Assembly: GCF_000429625.1 (NCBI RefSeq)
Contig: NZ_AUCF01000004.1
Location: forward strand, 496,001 to 560,000
Source: Azospirillum halopraeferens DSM 3675
GTDB lineage: Bacteria > Pseudomonadota > Alphaproteobacteria > Azospirillales > Azospirillaceae
DNA: 64,000 nt
Direction: 5' to 3'
Shown: one piece after another, positions 1 to 8,526 of the stretch
How the letters are laid out: every line of letters starts with the position of its first letter
How positions within the stretch are numbered: the stretch's first letter is position 1
Program-made: the position numbers and the translations under genes
The notes under the pieces: generated by a model
Databases searched by the model: none
What the model was told of the DNA's origin: nothing
Seen by the model: the letters and a program-made list of their open reading frames with translations, nothing else

Positions 1-824
1 GCCCGCATCAGCGGCCGCACCGCGTCCCACGCGGTGTCGGAGGTTTGCAGCAGGGCCTTCGCCTCCAGGCTCGCAGCGAAAAAGGCGTCGACCAGCGCCG
101 GGTTGCGCTGCGCCCACGCTTCGCGAAAGACGAAGCCGATGGACGGCACCGCCACGGCCCCGTCGGTCAGGGCGGTGGCCGCCTGCTCCACCCCGGCGAT
201 GGAGCGGAAACCGCGCGCCTCCAGCCGGGCGGCGAAGTGCCAGTAGGTGAGCACGGCGTCCAGCCCGCCCGTCAGGGCCTGCTGGTTCAGCAGCGGCGGG
301 GCGGCGAACACCGGTGTGGCGGCGGACGGCAGGTCGATGCCGTGGTCGCGCAGGGCCAGGGCGCGGATCAGCAGCCAGCCCTTGTCCAACGGCCCGCCGG
401 CAACCCCCAGTTTGCGGCCCTTCAGGTCGGCCAGCGTGCGCACGGGCGAGTCCGCCGGCACCATCACCGAGCCGACGGCGGAGGAATAGGGCAGGAAGGC
501 CAGCGCCTCGCCGTCGGCGCGCTGGCGCGCGGTCCACAGCCAATCGCTGACGATCACGTCGACGCTGTTGCCGAGGAGGCCGATCTTGCCCGCCTCCGGG
601 TTGGCGAGGTCGACGACCTCCAGCGTGAAGCCGCGGGCACGATCCATGCCGTGCGCCCGCAGGGTCTCGATCTCCCACGATACGGTGCCGAACTTCAGAA
701 GACCGATGCGCACCGTGGACGGATCGGCCGCCGCCGGCAGCGCGGCGATCAGCGTGCCGGCCAGCAGGGCCGCGCACGCCGCGAGGGCGCCGAGAAGGCG
801 GCGAACCAACGCTCGCTCCCGCAT
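1..824 (-). CDS. ABC transporter periplasmic substrate-binding protein (SsuA/TauA/NMT1-like), 3' end cut by the window
   Basis: Reading leftward from an ATG at 824, the translation opens with a signal peptide: an Arg-rich start, a hydrophobic run of Leu and Ala, then an AAA cleavage-like site before DPSTVRIG. The mature part has the pattern of the nitrate/sulfonate/taurine (NMT1/SsuA) class of solute-binding proteins: a first beta strand ending near LKFGTVSWEIE, a segment DVIVSDWLW, and the signature ADLKGRKLGV. About 274 codons are visible and the stop lies outside the window, so permease and ATPase partners, if any, are further left. The ligand cannot be told from sequence; aliphatic sulfonates, pyrimidine precursors or small amines are all possible. 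It would deliver ligand in the periplasm to an inner-membrane importer. Confidence 0.85.
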   Translation of the reverse strand, partial: MRERALVRRLLGALAACAALLAGTLIAALPAAADPSTVRIGLLKFGTVSWEIETLRAHGMDRARGFTLEVVDLANPEAGKIGLLGNSVDVIVSDWLWTARQRADGEALAFLPYSSAVGSVMVPADSPVRTLADLKGRKLGVAGGPLDKGWLLIRALALRDHGIDLPSAATPVFAAPPLLNQQALTGGLDAVLTYWHFAARLEARGFRSIAGVEQAATALTDGAVAVPSIGFVFREAWAQRNPALVDAFFAASLEAKALLQTSDTAWDAVRPLMR

Positions 825-942
825 GGTGTCCTCCCCCGGACGGTTGTTGTTCGTTGATTCATTCAGGGGAAGTGTGGCGGAGCCGAAGGCATGGCGATAT
901 TGGACTTTCGCATGGCTTTGTCGGGAATGCCGACGCTACGGG

Positions 943-2199
943 CTACCGGCGCGGCCGCACCTGCCAGGCCAGGGCAGCGAGCTGGAGCGCCAGCACCCCC
1001 GCCAGGGCCATGCGGTGCCCCTGCGGTGCGAAGCCGTCACCGACCGGCGGGAACCAGGCGATGACGGCGCCGATGCCGGCCTGCAGGGTGAAGGCGGCGG
1101 CGAACACCAGCAGGTTGACGGCGGTGTTGACGCGCCCGGCCATGTCCGGCGCGAAGGACCGGGCGAGGACGGCGTAGACGATCATCGACCCGGCGGTCGA
1201 GAACGCATACAGCGTCCAGGCCACCGCCGGCGGCACCGGAAGGCCGCTCACCAGCACCGCCTGCATGGCCATGGCCACGGTCATGCCGGTGGTGGCCACG
1301 ACGATGGGCGGCACGCCGCGCCGGGCCAGGGTGTCGGCGATCACGCCGATGCCGGCGAATCCGGCGGCCATGGCCATCGCCGCGTATTGCAGATGCGTGG
1401 CTACGGCGGCACGGTCCAGCCCCTCGACGTCGCGCAGCCACGGGCCGGCCCACAGACTGATGTAGGACATGAATCCCGCCTGCACGGCGACCGTCAGCGG
1501 CGCGTAGCGCCGGAAGGCGGGGCTGGCGAACACCGCCGCGGTGCCCCGCAGCAGCGCCCCCCATGATGCCGCCGGACCGGGGGCGCCGGGACGGGGACGG
1601 TCGGGAACCACCAGCAGGATCACCGCCGCCACCGCCACCGTCGCCACCGCCAGGCCGAGGAAGACGCCCCGCCAGTCGGTCAGCGTCAGCAGGGCCTGGA
1701 CCGGCGTCGTGGCGAACACCGCCCCCAGGCCGCCGCAGGCCATGAACAGGCCGTTGACCAGCGGCAGCCGGTCGGCCGGCCACCACGCCACGTTCGCCGT
1801 CAGGGCGGCCATCAGGCAGGCGGACACGCCGAGCCCGATCAGCGTGCGCCCGACCGCCAGAACCGCGATGCTCTCGCCCGCCGCGAAAATCGCCGCACCG
1901 GCCGCGGCGACCAGCAGCAGGGCCGCCTCCACCCGCCGCGGGCCGTAGCGGTCGAGCAGAATGCCCAGGGGCGCCTGGAACAGACCGAAGGCGATGAAAT
2001 AGGCGCTGGTCAGCAGCCCGAGGCCGGCGGCCGTCAGGCCGAGGGTGGCCGTCAGCTCGTCCGCGATGACGGCGTTCACCGTCCGGTAGAGATAGGACAG
2101 GAAGTACCCCAGCGCGAACGGCAGGAAAACCGTCAGGATGCGTTGGGGCACACCGACGTCCCGTATGGCGACGTCCCGTGCGGTCACAGGGCTGGTCAA
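943..2199 (-). CDS. Major facilitator superfamily transporter
   Basis: The product is an inner-membrane protein of about 418 residues with roughly twelve hydrophobic segments. An MFS-like loop RYGPRR follows the second helix region (LLDRYGPRRVEAALLL), as expected for the conserved loop between helices 2 and 3. The start is uncertain because no ATG exists near the N-terminus. TTG at 2199 is preceded by GAGGAC and gives a natural N-terminus; GTG at 2187 and a farther TTG at 2295 are alternatives, the last adding about 32 residues of low-complexity sequence. The substrate is not predictable. The gene is co-directional with the solute-binding protein gene but separated from it by 118 bases, so co-transcription is possible but unproven. 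Confidence 0.85.
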   Translation of the reverse strand: MTSPVTARDVAIRDVGVPQRILTVFLPFALGYFLSYLYRTVNAVIADELTATLGLTAAGLGLLTSAYFIAFGLFQAPLGILLDRYGPRRVEAALLLVAAAGAAIFAAGESIAVLAVGRTLIGLGVSACLMAALTANVAWWPADRLPLVNGLFMACGGLGAVFATTPVQALLTLTDWRGVFLGLAVATVAVAAVILLVVPDRPRPGAPGPAASWGALLRGTAAVFASPAFRRYAPLTVAVQAGFMSYISLWAGPWLRDVEGLDRAAVATHLQYAAMAMAAGFAGIGVIADTLARRGVPPIVVATTGMTVAMAMQAVLVSGLPVPPAVAWTLYAFSTAGSMIVYAVLARSFAPDMAGRVNTAVNLLVFAAAFTLQAGIGAVIAWFPPVGDGFAPQGHRMALAGVLALQLAALAWQVRPRR

Positions 2200-2961
2200 G
2201 ATCGTCCTCGGGCGTTCATTTTGTTGTTGTCGGGCTGCCGGCGGGCGCTGCGCTCCGATGGGGTGGACATACGCCCGTCCGGAGTGCTCCGGCAAGCGTC
2301 ACCTGCCGTTTTTTGCGCCATTACCGTCTTGACGAGGGGGCGCGGCGGGCGCATGATTTTGCGTGTGAAGACGGTGCACAGACAGCATCGGACACACCAC
2401 GCCGACCGGCCGTAGGGCCGGCCGGATGACCGGTCGGATTGCTCGCGGCAACCGCCCGGCCGTTACAGGCACGGGGACCCGCCCCTGGCGGTACACCCTT
2501 CGCCGACGGCCACCATAGACGTTGCCCATCCGACTGCGCGGCGGCGGAACCATACCCGGGTGGTTCCGCCGCCGAATGCTTTTTCCCCCTAAGACGATGG
2601 TCGGATCGGTCGTGATCGTCCGTGCCCGCGCGGTCTTCACCCCCTTGTGCAGGGCGTGCGCAGATGGTCGCAGGGGTTCGCCGGACGCGGGATATAAGAC
2701 AAAACTCACATAAATTCGGTTGTCTTCGAAGGCAAAAAGCCAATCTAAATTACGCAATGTCTCTTCTATGTCCGCTCGTGGTCCGGCTTCTGACAGAAAA
2801 ATGTCCCCAAACGCCCGCAAAAAGGTGGTAAGGCCACGGCATTTAACCCGACATTAACCAGGAAAGACTGACTTTTGGCCGACCGGTCGCGGGGGTGGCG
2901 AACAGCGCTTCGCAGGCTCCCGCGACCGGGGCGGAAGAAATTCTTTGAAGGGCCCTGGGCC
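2200..2961. other. Gene-poor region upstream of the lipoprotein gene
   Basis: No convincing coding region is seen here; short open frames have arginine-rich, shadow-like translations. The stretch holds two inverted repeats (2402-2437 and 2539-2574) and a local AT-richer part around 2695-2860, unusual for this GC-rich window and plausible as the promoter region of the lipoprotein gene starting at 2962. Promoters for the leftward MFS gene would also lie here. Confidence 0.6.
2539..2574 (+). repeat. Perfect 14-bp-arm palindrome followed by a T run (terminator-like)
   Basis: The arms at 2539-2552 and 2561-2574 are exact reverse complements around an 8-base loop. Five T residues follow at 2580-2584. 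This looks like an intrinsic terminator for rightward transcription, yet no rightward gene is recognised upstream. It could end a small RNA starting in 2200-2540, or be a protein-binding palindrome. A second, weaker inverted repeat with 8-bp arms lies at 2402-2437. Confidence 0.5.
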
Positions 2962-3513
2962 ATGTCCGTTTCCATGACCATGACGGGTTGCACCCGCACC
3001 GCGAATGGACTGTGGCCGCGCGTCGGGGGACGCGGGTTGGGGCTCGTTCTCGGCATGCTTCTGCTGACCGGATGCCCCGGAACGGTGACCGGCCCCGACG
3101 GCCGGACCCTGCAGGCGGCCAGTCCGCCGCCGCCGGCCCGCACCGCGACGCGGGAAGCGCCCAAGCCATCCGTCAAGCCGGCGGCCAAGGCGGCGGAAGC
3201 CCCTGTCCGTCCGGTCCCCGCTGTCGCCATGGCGGCCGCGGGGGCCGTCGCACCCGACGCCATCGTCGGCCTGGACCAGGGCCAGACCCGGCGTCTTCTG
3301 GGAGCCCCCTCATCGACCGAGGAGGAAACACCCGCCCGCGTCTGGCGGTATGCCGACGCAAGCTGCACGCTGCGGGTGTTCTTCTACATGGATGTCAATT
3401 CCCAGGACTTCCGTGCCCTCTCCTACGACATGAAGAGCAGCGACAATGTCCGTGATGCTGATGACCGATGCTTCGCCCGCATCCTCGCCCAGGCCTGGGG
3501 CGATTCCCGCTGA
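2962..3513 (+). CDS. Small outer-membrane-type lipoprotein with BamE/SmpA-like C-terminal region
   Basis: ATG at 2962 gives 183 residues. An n-region with Arg residues leads into a hydrophobic stretch and the lipobox LLLTGC, placing the lipidated Cys at residue 38. A Pro/Ala/Lys-rich linker (about 50-90) follows, then a compact domain with IVGLDQGQTRRLLGAPSS, which resembles the first helix region of BamE/SmpA-like domains, and RVWRYADASCTLRVFFY, where the single Cys recurs. The protein is probably anchored in the outer membrane with the domain in the periplasm. Its last 68 bases overlap the response-regulator gene, implying coupled expression and perhaps a role in the envelope signal sensed by that system. 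A role in outer-membrane protein assembly is not supported beyond the weak fold similarity. Confidence 0.7.
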   Translation: MSVSMTMTGCTRTANGLWPRVGGRGLGLVLGMLLLTGCPGTVTGPDGRTLQAASPPPPARTATREAPKPSVKPAAKAAEAPVRPVPAVAMAAAGAVAPDAIVGLDQGQTRRLLGAPSSTEEETPARVWRYADASCTLRVFFYMDVNSQDFRALSYDMKSSDNVRDADDRCFARILAQAWGDSR

Positions 3514-4342
3514 CGACACCGCCCTCGGCACGCCGGCCGTGCGCGTGGCTCTCGTCGATGACGACGACCTGTTCCGGGAGTCGCTCGGCCTCAACCTGAC
3601 GGACGAGGGATTCGACGTCGTCTCCTTTGACCGCGGCGAACCGGCGCTCGACTTCTTCGCCCGCGGCGGCAGCGTCGACATCGTCCTGCTGGACTGGCGC
3701 ATGCCCAAGATGGACGGCATCGAGGTGCTGCGCCAGATGCGGGCCCGCGGCATCGACCTGCCGGTGATCTTCCTCACCGTCCTGTCCGACCAGATCTATG
3801 AGGAGGCGGCCCTGGCCGGCGGCGCCCTGGACTTCGTGGAGAAGTCGCGCAGCCTGCCCATCCTGCTGCGCCGCATGAGCCTGATCCTGGACGGCGCCAA
3901 GGGCGCCAACGAGGAGACGGCGGAGGCCGCCGCCGACACGGCCGCCGCGGCCACGGTCTACCGCCTGGGCAAGCTGGAGCTGCGCCTGGAGAACAGCCGT
4001 GCCCTGTGGGACGGTGTCCGGGTCGACCTGACGCTCACCGAGTTCAACATCGTCCGCCTGATGGCGACCCGCCCCGACGAGGACGTGTCCTACCGCGACA
4101 TCTACGACCTGGTGCACGGCAAGGGCTTCATGGCCGGCTACGGTCCGTCGGGCTATCGCGCCAACGTCCGCGCCTTCATCAAGCGCATCCGGCAGAAGTT
4201 CCGCGCCATCGACGAAGCGTTCGATTGCATCGAGAACTATCCGGGCTTCGGCTACCGCTGGGGCAACGGGGCAAATCCGGCGGGCCGGACGGAGGATGAT
4301 GGCGTTGGCCCGGACGATGGCGCTGCCGCTGCGGCGCAGTGA
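3446..4342 (+). CDS. OmpR-family two-component response regulator
   Basis: The receiver domain spans about residues 32-150 with the acidic pair in LVDDDDLF, phospho-acceptor Asp83 in DIVLLDWRMP, Thr111 and Lys133, so phosphorylation should work. A winged-helix DNA-binding domain covers about 165-278, containing LTLTEFNIVRL and ending in the typical GFGYRW wing. A charged Ala/Asp tail follows. The usual start (ATG 3446) overlaps the lipoprotein gene by 68 bases; ATG 3461 and GTG 3539 are alternatives. The 3' end overlaps the sensor kinase gene by 47 bases, so the two form one translationally linked unit. Overall style resembles ChvI-type envelope regulators of alphaproteobacteria, but orthology is not shown. 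Confidence 0.9.
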   Translation: MSVMLMTDASPASSPRPGAIPADDTALGTPAVRVALVDDDDLFRESLGLNLTDEGFDVVSFDRGEPALDFFARGGSVDIVLLDWRMPKMDGIEVLRQMRARGIDLPVIFLTVLSDQIYEEAALAGGALDFVEKSRSLPILLRRMSLILDGAKGANEETAEAAADTAAAATVYRLGKLELRLENSRALWDGVRVDLTLTEFNIVRLMATRPDEDVSYRDIYDLVHGKGFMAGYGPSGYRANVRAFIKRIRQKFRAIDEAFDCIENYPGFGYRWGNGANPAGRTEDDGVGPDDGAAAAAQ

Positions 4343-5858
4343 GGGCCGCGGGCGATGGCTGTGGCGTTCGCTGGCCGGCCGGCTGGTGCTGCTGACCCTC
4401 GTCTTCCTCGCGGTGCCGGTGCTGATCTACGACCAGCTTCAGCGGGCGGACGAGGCGAACCGGGCCCTGCTGCTGCAAAGCGCGCAGCAGCGAGGGTCCC
4501 TGATCGCCCGCGCCCTGGAACCGGACCTGGCGGAGGCCGGCCGCGGTGACCTGCCGCAGGTCGGCGGGCTTCTCGATCGCTTCGCCGGCGACGGGGTGCG
4601 GCTGCGCCTGCTGGTCCGTCCCAGCGCCATGGGTGGTGAGGACGGGTTCTTCTATGTGGGCGCCGCCCCGGCGGTGTCCACCGCCTATCTCGACAACGAG
4701 CGGCGCCAGCTCCTGGAGCAGGGGGTGCTCGACCAACTCGGGCGGAGCTGCGCCGGTGGCCTGCCGCTGGCGACGCGCGTGCCGCGCTCGTCGGGCGGGG
4801 AGGAGGTGGTGACCTCCGTCACCCCCGTCCACACCCGCTTCGGCTGCTGGGCGCTGGTGACCAGCCACAACACCGACGCCTACGTCGGCAGCTCCCTGGG
4901 ACAGCCCTACTGGCGCACCGCCTCGGTGCAGGCCGCCGCGGCCATCTATGTGGTGATGGCCCTGCTGGTGCTGGCGGTGTTCGTCGAGCTGTGGCGCAAC
5001 CTGCACCGCTTCCGGGCCCTGGCCCGCGACATCGTCGGCGGCGAAGCCCCGGCGGAGTCCTTCGCCGAGCGCAACGCGGTGCCGGAACTGGCCGGTGTGG
5101 CCGAGGATTTCGACCGCCTCGTCGACACCCTGCGCCGATCGTCGGCGGTGCTGCGCCGGGCGGCGGAGGACAACGCCCACGCCTTCAAGACGCCCATTGC
5201 CGTCATCCGCCAGTCGGTGGAGCCGCTGCGCCGCTCCCTGCCGGCGGAGGACGCGCGCTGCCGGCGCGCCCTGACCATGATCGAGGCGTCGCTGGACAAG
5301 CTGGACGGGCTGGTGTCCTTTGCCCGGCGCATGGACGAGGCGACGGCCGACCTGCTGGCCCCGCCGCGCCGCCGCGTCGACCTGTCGGCGCTGGTGGACC
5401 GCATGGCCGGCGGCTACACCGGCCTGCTGACCGAACGGCGGCTGCACGTGCGCTCCTCCATCGATCCCGGCGTGGTGGTGCGGGCCAGCGACGACATCCT
5501 GGAGACGGTGGTCGAGAACCTGGTGGAGAACGCCGTCAGCTTCTCCCCGGCCGGTGGCACCGTGCACGTCCGCCTGGCGCGGCACGATGGCCGCGCGGTA
5601 TTGACGATCGAGGACGAGGGGCCGGGGGTGGACCCCGCCAACCTGCCGCGCATTTTCGAGCGCTATTTCTCCCAGCGCCAGCCCGGCCACGGCATGCCGG
5701 ACACCGACCCTGACGGGCGGACGGCGGAGGGCACCCATTTCGGCATCGGCCTGTGGATCGTGCGCCGCAACGTCGAGGCGCTGGGCGGCTCCATCCATGC
5801 CGAGAACCGGGAAGGCCGGGGCTTCCGCGTCCGGGTGATCCTGCCACCGGCGACCTGA
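4296..5858 (+). CDS. Membrane sensor histidine kinase, partner of the upstream regulator
   Basis: The protein has 520 residues. The first membrane helix is about 25-45, a periplasmic sensor segment runs to about 208, and the second helix is about 212-232, followed by a HAMP-like linker. The H-box is EDNAHAFKTPIAVIRQ with the phospho-accepting His295. This departs from the usual HELRTPL pattern: Phe-Lys follows the His-Ala pair. The catalytic domain shows an N-box (ENLVENAVSFSP, about 407-418), a G1 box (EDEGPGVDP) and a G2 box (FGIGLWIVRR). GGAGG sits directly before tandem ATGs at 4296 and 4299, so the exact start is uncertain by a few codons. The overlap with the regulator gene makes them a cognate pair. 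The signal is unknown. Confidence 0.9.
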   Translation: MMALARTMALPLRRSEGRGRWLWRSLAGRLVLLTLVFLAVPVLIYDQLQRADEANRALLLQSAQQRGSLIARALEPDLAEAGRGDLPQVGGLLDRFAGDGVRLRLLVRPSAMGGEDGFFYVGAAPAVSTAYLDNERRQLLEQGVLDQLGRSCAGGLPLATRVPRSSGGEEVVTSVTPVHTRFGCWALVTSHNTDAYVGSSLGQPYWRTASVQAAAAIYVVMALLVLAVFVELWRNLHRFRALARDIVGGEAPAESFAERNAVPELAGVAEDFDRLVDTLRRSSAVLRRAAEDNAHAFKTPIAVIRQSVEPLRRSLPAEDARCRRALTMIEASLDKLDGLVSFARRMDEATADLLAPPRRRVDLSALVDRMAGGYTGLLTERRLHVRSSIDPGVVVRASDDILETVVENLVENAVSFSPAGGTVHVRLARHDGRAVLTIEDEGPGVDPANLPRIFERYFSQRQPGHGMPDTDPDGRTAEGTHFGIGLWIVRRNVEALGGSIHAENREGRGFRVRVILPPAT

Positions 5859-5894
5859 GCGGCGCGGTCATCGGGCATTGTGTCCCCGCGCCGC
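5859..5894 (+). terminator. Stem-loop immediately after the kinase stop codon
   Basis: Perfect 9-bp GC arms (5859-5867 and 5886-5894) enclose an 18-base loop and begin at the base after the stop codon. There is no T run, so it may be a Rho-linked pause, an mRNA-stabilising structure or a weak terminator separating the two-component genes from the VWA gene. Confidence 0.4.
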
Positions 5895-5959
5895 ACTGGT
5901 TGGTGGCGCCCTGTCGTCCTATCTCCACAAGACCGGGACGATGGACAGGGAGACTTGCG

Positions 5960-6688
5960 ATGGCGGACGACGATCACCTGCCGGTGCAGCGGTCGTCGCA
6001 GGCGGATGTGGACGCCTTCCTGCGGCAGGTGGCCGTAGTGCCGCCGCCGCGCCGGGAAGCGGGTCGGCGGGGGCGGCTGGTCTTCGCCATGGACGCCACG
6101 GCCAGCCGCGAGCCCACCTGGGACCGCGCCTGCCAGCTTCAGGGCGAGATGTTCGAGACGGCGGCGGCGTTGGGCGGCATCGACGTCCAGCTCGTGTTCT
6201 ACCGCGGCTTCCGGGAGTGCAAGGCGAGCCCCTGGGTGGGCAGCGCCCGCGACCTGCTGGCGCGGATGACGGCGGTGCGCTGCCTGGCCGGGCAAACGCA
6301 GATCGGCCGCGTGCTGAAGCACTGCCTGAAGGAGGCGACGGCCAATCGGGTCAACGCCCTGGTCTTCGTCGGCGACTCCATGGAAGAGGACATCGACCAC
6401 CTGGCGAACCTGGCCGGGGAGCTGGGGCTGCTGGGCGTTCCCGCCTTCATCTTCCACGAGGGCGGCGATCCCGCGGCGCGGCGGGCTTTCCAGACGATCG
6501 CACGCCTGACCGGCGGCGCCTACTGTTCCTTCGACCGGTCGTCGGCCGGCCAGCTTCGCGACCTGCTGAACGCGGTCGCCGTGTTCGCGGCGGGCGGGCG
6601 GGCGGCGCTGGAGGACTACAGCCGCACCGGCAGCGAGTCGGTCCGCCTGCTGACCTCGCAGGTCGGCCGGGCGCGCTCCGGCGCCTGA
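5960..6688 (+). CDS. VWA-domain protein
   Basis: ATG 5960 gives 242 residues and is preceded by AGGGAGA. After a short charged N-terminus, [12 protein letters not shown] carries the metal-ion-dependent adhesion site in the form DxTxS (Asp45, Thr47, Ser49), followed by VWA-type alternating strands and helices including [16 protein letters not shown], which supplies further acidic ligands. No signal peptide or membrane segment is seen, so it should be cytoplasmic. Soluble bacterial VWA proteins usually act as assembly or chaperone partners for metal-dependent or AAA+ machines. The gene is followed after 13 bases by a membrane J-domain gene, suggesting a shared role in protein quality control or complex assembly; that link is inference. 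Confidence 0.8.
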   Translation: MADDDHLPVQRSSQADVDAFLRQVAVVPPPRREAGRRGRLVFAMDATASREPTWDRACQLQGEMFETAAALGGIDVQLVFYRGFRECKASPWVGSARDLLARMTAVRCLAGQTQIGRVLKHCLKEATANRVNALVFVGDSMEEDIDHLANLAGELGLLGVPAFIFHEGGDPAARRAFQTIARLTGGAYCSFDRSSAGQLRDLLNAVAVFAAGGRAALEDYSRTGSESVRLLTSQVGRARSGA

Positions 6689-6701
6689 GGGAGGGATCGG
6701 G

Positions 6702-7439
6702 ATGGTGCCTCTCGTTCTGCTGGGGATCGCGCTGGCGGTCGGGCTGTTCCTCGCCGTGCGCGGCTTCGTCGCGGCCGACCCGCGCACCCTGGCGCAGACC
6801 GTGCGCTACGGCGGCGTGGCCCTGGCCGGGGTCGTGCTGGTGATCCTCACGCTGCTCGGCCGGCTCGGCATCGCCATGGCCATCGCCGGATTCCTCTTTC
6901 CCATCATCCACTACTGGCGCACGGCCCGGCGCCAGGCGAAGGCGGCACAGGGGCCGACGGCAGGCCGCACGTCGACCGTGGAAACGCTCTTCGTGCGCAT
7001 GACGCTGGACCACGACAGCGGCGCCATGACCGGCACGGTGCTGCACGGCACCCTGCGCGGCCGGGAGTTGGAGACGCTGACCCGCGACGAGGCGCTGGAC
7101 CTGCTGGACGAATGCCGGCGCGACGATCCGAAATCGGCGGCCGTGCTGGAAGCCTGGCTCGACCGCACCCATGCGGACTGGCGCGAGGCGGAGCCGGAGG
7201 CGCGGGCCGGAGCCGGGGCGGAAAACCGCACCGACGACCGCCGGCGTCGTCCGCCGCCCGGATCCGGCATGTCCGTCGAGGAGGCTTATGAGATTCTGGG
7301 GGTATCTCCCGGCGCCACGGCCGAGCAGATCAAGGAAGCCCACCGACGGCTGATGATGAAGGTCCATCCCGACCATGGCGGTTCGACCTATCTGGCCGCG
7401 AAGATCAATCAAGCGAAAGACTTGTTATTACACGCATGA
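6702..7439 (+). CDS. Membrane-anchored J-domain (DnaJ/TIM14-like) co-chaperone
   Basis: The product has 245 residues. Two hydrophobic helices lie at about 3-22 and 37-62, then a soluble central region (about 75-165) with a conserved-looking [16 protein letters not shown] segment, a basic linker, and a C-terminal J domain (about 189-245) with [13 protein letters not shown] and the essential HPD triad in [10 protein letters not shown]. The order of membrane helices first and J domain last is that of TIM14/Pam18-like and related DnaJ-type proteins that recruit DnaK to a membrane complex. It probably stimulates Hsp70 ATPase at the inner membrane. It is close behind the VWA gene, and the two are likely co-transcribed. 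Confidence 0.88.
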   Translation: MVPLVLLGIALAVGLFLAVRGFVAADPRTLAQTVRYGGVALAGVVLVILTLLGRLGIAMAIAGFLFPIIHYWRTARRQAKAAQGPTAGRTSTVETLFVRMTLDHDSGAMTGTVLHGTLRGRELETLTRDEALDLLDECRRDDPKSAAVLEAWLDRTHADWREAEPEARAGAGAENRTDDRRRRPPPGSGMSVEEAYEILGVSPGATAEQIKEAHRRLMMKVHPDHGGSTYLAAKINQAKDLLLHA

Positions 7440-7565
7440 CCTTTCGCAGCGCACCGTAAGGGCGAGTTGCTTACCGAAGATGCCTGTGGCAGAAACGCCG
7501 CTCAGGGGCCGACCGATCCGCGGCCGGCCCGGAACGTCCGATCCGAACGAAGAAAAGAGAGCCCA

Positions 7566-8435
7566 ATGCGGAAACCCGTGCGCAAGGTGGTGTTCCCCGT
7601 CGCTGGTCTGGGTACGCGCTTCCTGCCGGCCACCAAAGCCATTCCCAAGGAAATGCTGCCGCTGGTCGACCGCCCCCTGCTCCAGCACGCGGTCGAGGAG
7701 GCGCGCGCCGCGGGGATCGAGGATTTCGTTTTCGTTACGGGCCGCAGCAAGCGCGCCATCGAGGATCATTTCGACGCCGATACGGAGCTGAACCGGACGC
7801 TGGAAGAGCGCGGCAACGCCGCCGCCCTGGAAGAGGTACGGCACAGCGAATTGGCGCCCGGGCGCTGCTTCTACACCCGCCAGCAGCAGCCGCTGGGCCT
7901 TGGCCACGCGGTGTGGTGCGCCCGCGCGGTGATCGGCAACGACCCCTTCGCCATCATCCTGCCCGATGATTTCGTGCTGGCCGACAAGCCCTGCCTGAAG
8001 CAGATGGTGGAGGCGTACGACGAGGTGGGCGGCAATGTCGTCGCCGTCGTCGACGTCCCGCGCGAGCACACACGCCGTTACGGCATCCTGGACGTGGAGA
8101 AGGACGACGGCCGTCTGGCCACCGTCCGCGGCCTGGTGGAGAAGCCGAAGCCCGAGGATGCGCCGTCCACCCTGTCCATCATCGGCCGCTATATCCTGCA
8201 GCCCGAGGTGTTCGACCACCTGGAGCGCGGCGTGCGCGGGGCCGGCAACGAGATCCAGCTCACCGACGCCATGGCGACCCTGATCGGTCGGCAGCCGTTC
8301 CACGGCCTGCGATTCGAGGGGCGGCGGTTCGACTGCGGCGACAAGGTCGGCTTCATCGAGGCGACGGTGGCCCACGCGCTGACGCGGCCGGACATGGCCG
8401 ACACGGTCAGGGACGCCCTGAAGAAGCTCCTCTGA
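7566..8435 (+). CDS. galU: UTP--glucose-1-phosphate uridylyltransferase
   Basis: ATG 7566 gives 289 residues, the normal length for bacterial GalU. The nucleotide-binding signature VVFPVAGLGTRFLPATKA is at the N-terminus, followed by IPKEMLPLVDRPLLQ. The interior keeps FVFVTGRSKRAIEDHFD, the DDFVL metal-site region and VEKPKPEDAPS, and the C-terminus has RRFDCGDKVGF. It makes UDP-glucose from UTP and glucose-1-phosphate in the cytoplasm, feeding exopolysaccharide, lipopolysaccharide and trehalose or glucan synthesis. The phosphohexomutase gene directly downstream can supply its glucose-1-phosphate, so the pair forms a sugar-nucleotide supply unit. Confidence 0.95.
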   Translation: MRKPVRKVVFPVAGLGTRFLPATKAIPKEMLPLVDRPLLQHAVEEARAAGIEDFVFVTGRSKRAIEDHFDADTELNRTLEERGNAAALEEVRHSELAPGRCFYTRQQQPLGLGHAVWCARAVIGNDPFAIILPDDFVLADKPCLKQMVEAYDEVGGNVVAVVDVPREHTRRYGILDVEKDDGRLATVRGLVEKPKPEDAPSTLSIIGRYILQPEVFDHLERGVRGAGNEIQLTDAMATLIGRQPFHGLRFEGRRFDCGDKVGFIEATVAHALTRPDMADTVRDALKKLL

Positions 8436-8447
8436 TCCGATTTGACC

Positions 8448-8485
8448 GCACGGGCCGGGCCGCCTCGGGGCGGTCCGGCCCGTGC
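8448..8485 (+). terminator. Long GC stem-loop between galU and the phosphohexomutase gene
   Basis: A nearly perfect hairpin of about 17 bp with a TCGG loop fills the middle of the 91-base gap. No T run follows. It may be a partial terminator or a processing/stability element that sets the ratio of the two messages. Confidence 0.5.
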
Positions 8486-8526
8486 GCGTCCCGCCCCGCA
8501 CCACCAACCCAAGGCCGGAGCGCCCC

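Noticed and set aside
7440..7565. A tRNA or small RNA gene in the gap before galU
   Set aside because: No cloverleaf or conserved T-loop could be drawn, and the gap is only 126 bases, adequate for a promoter.
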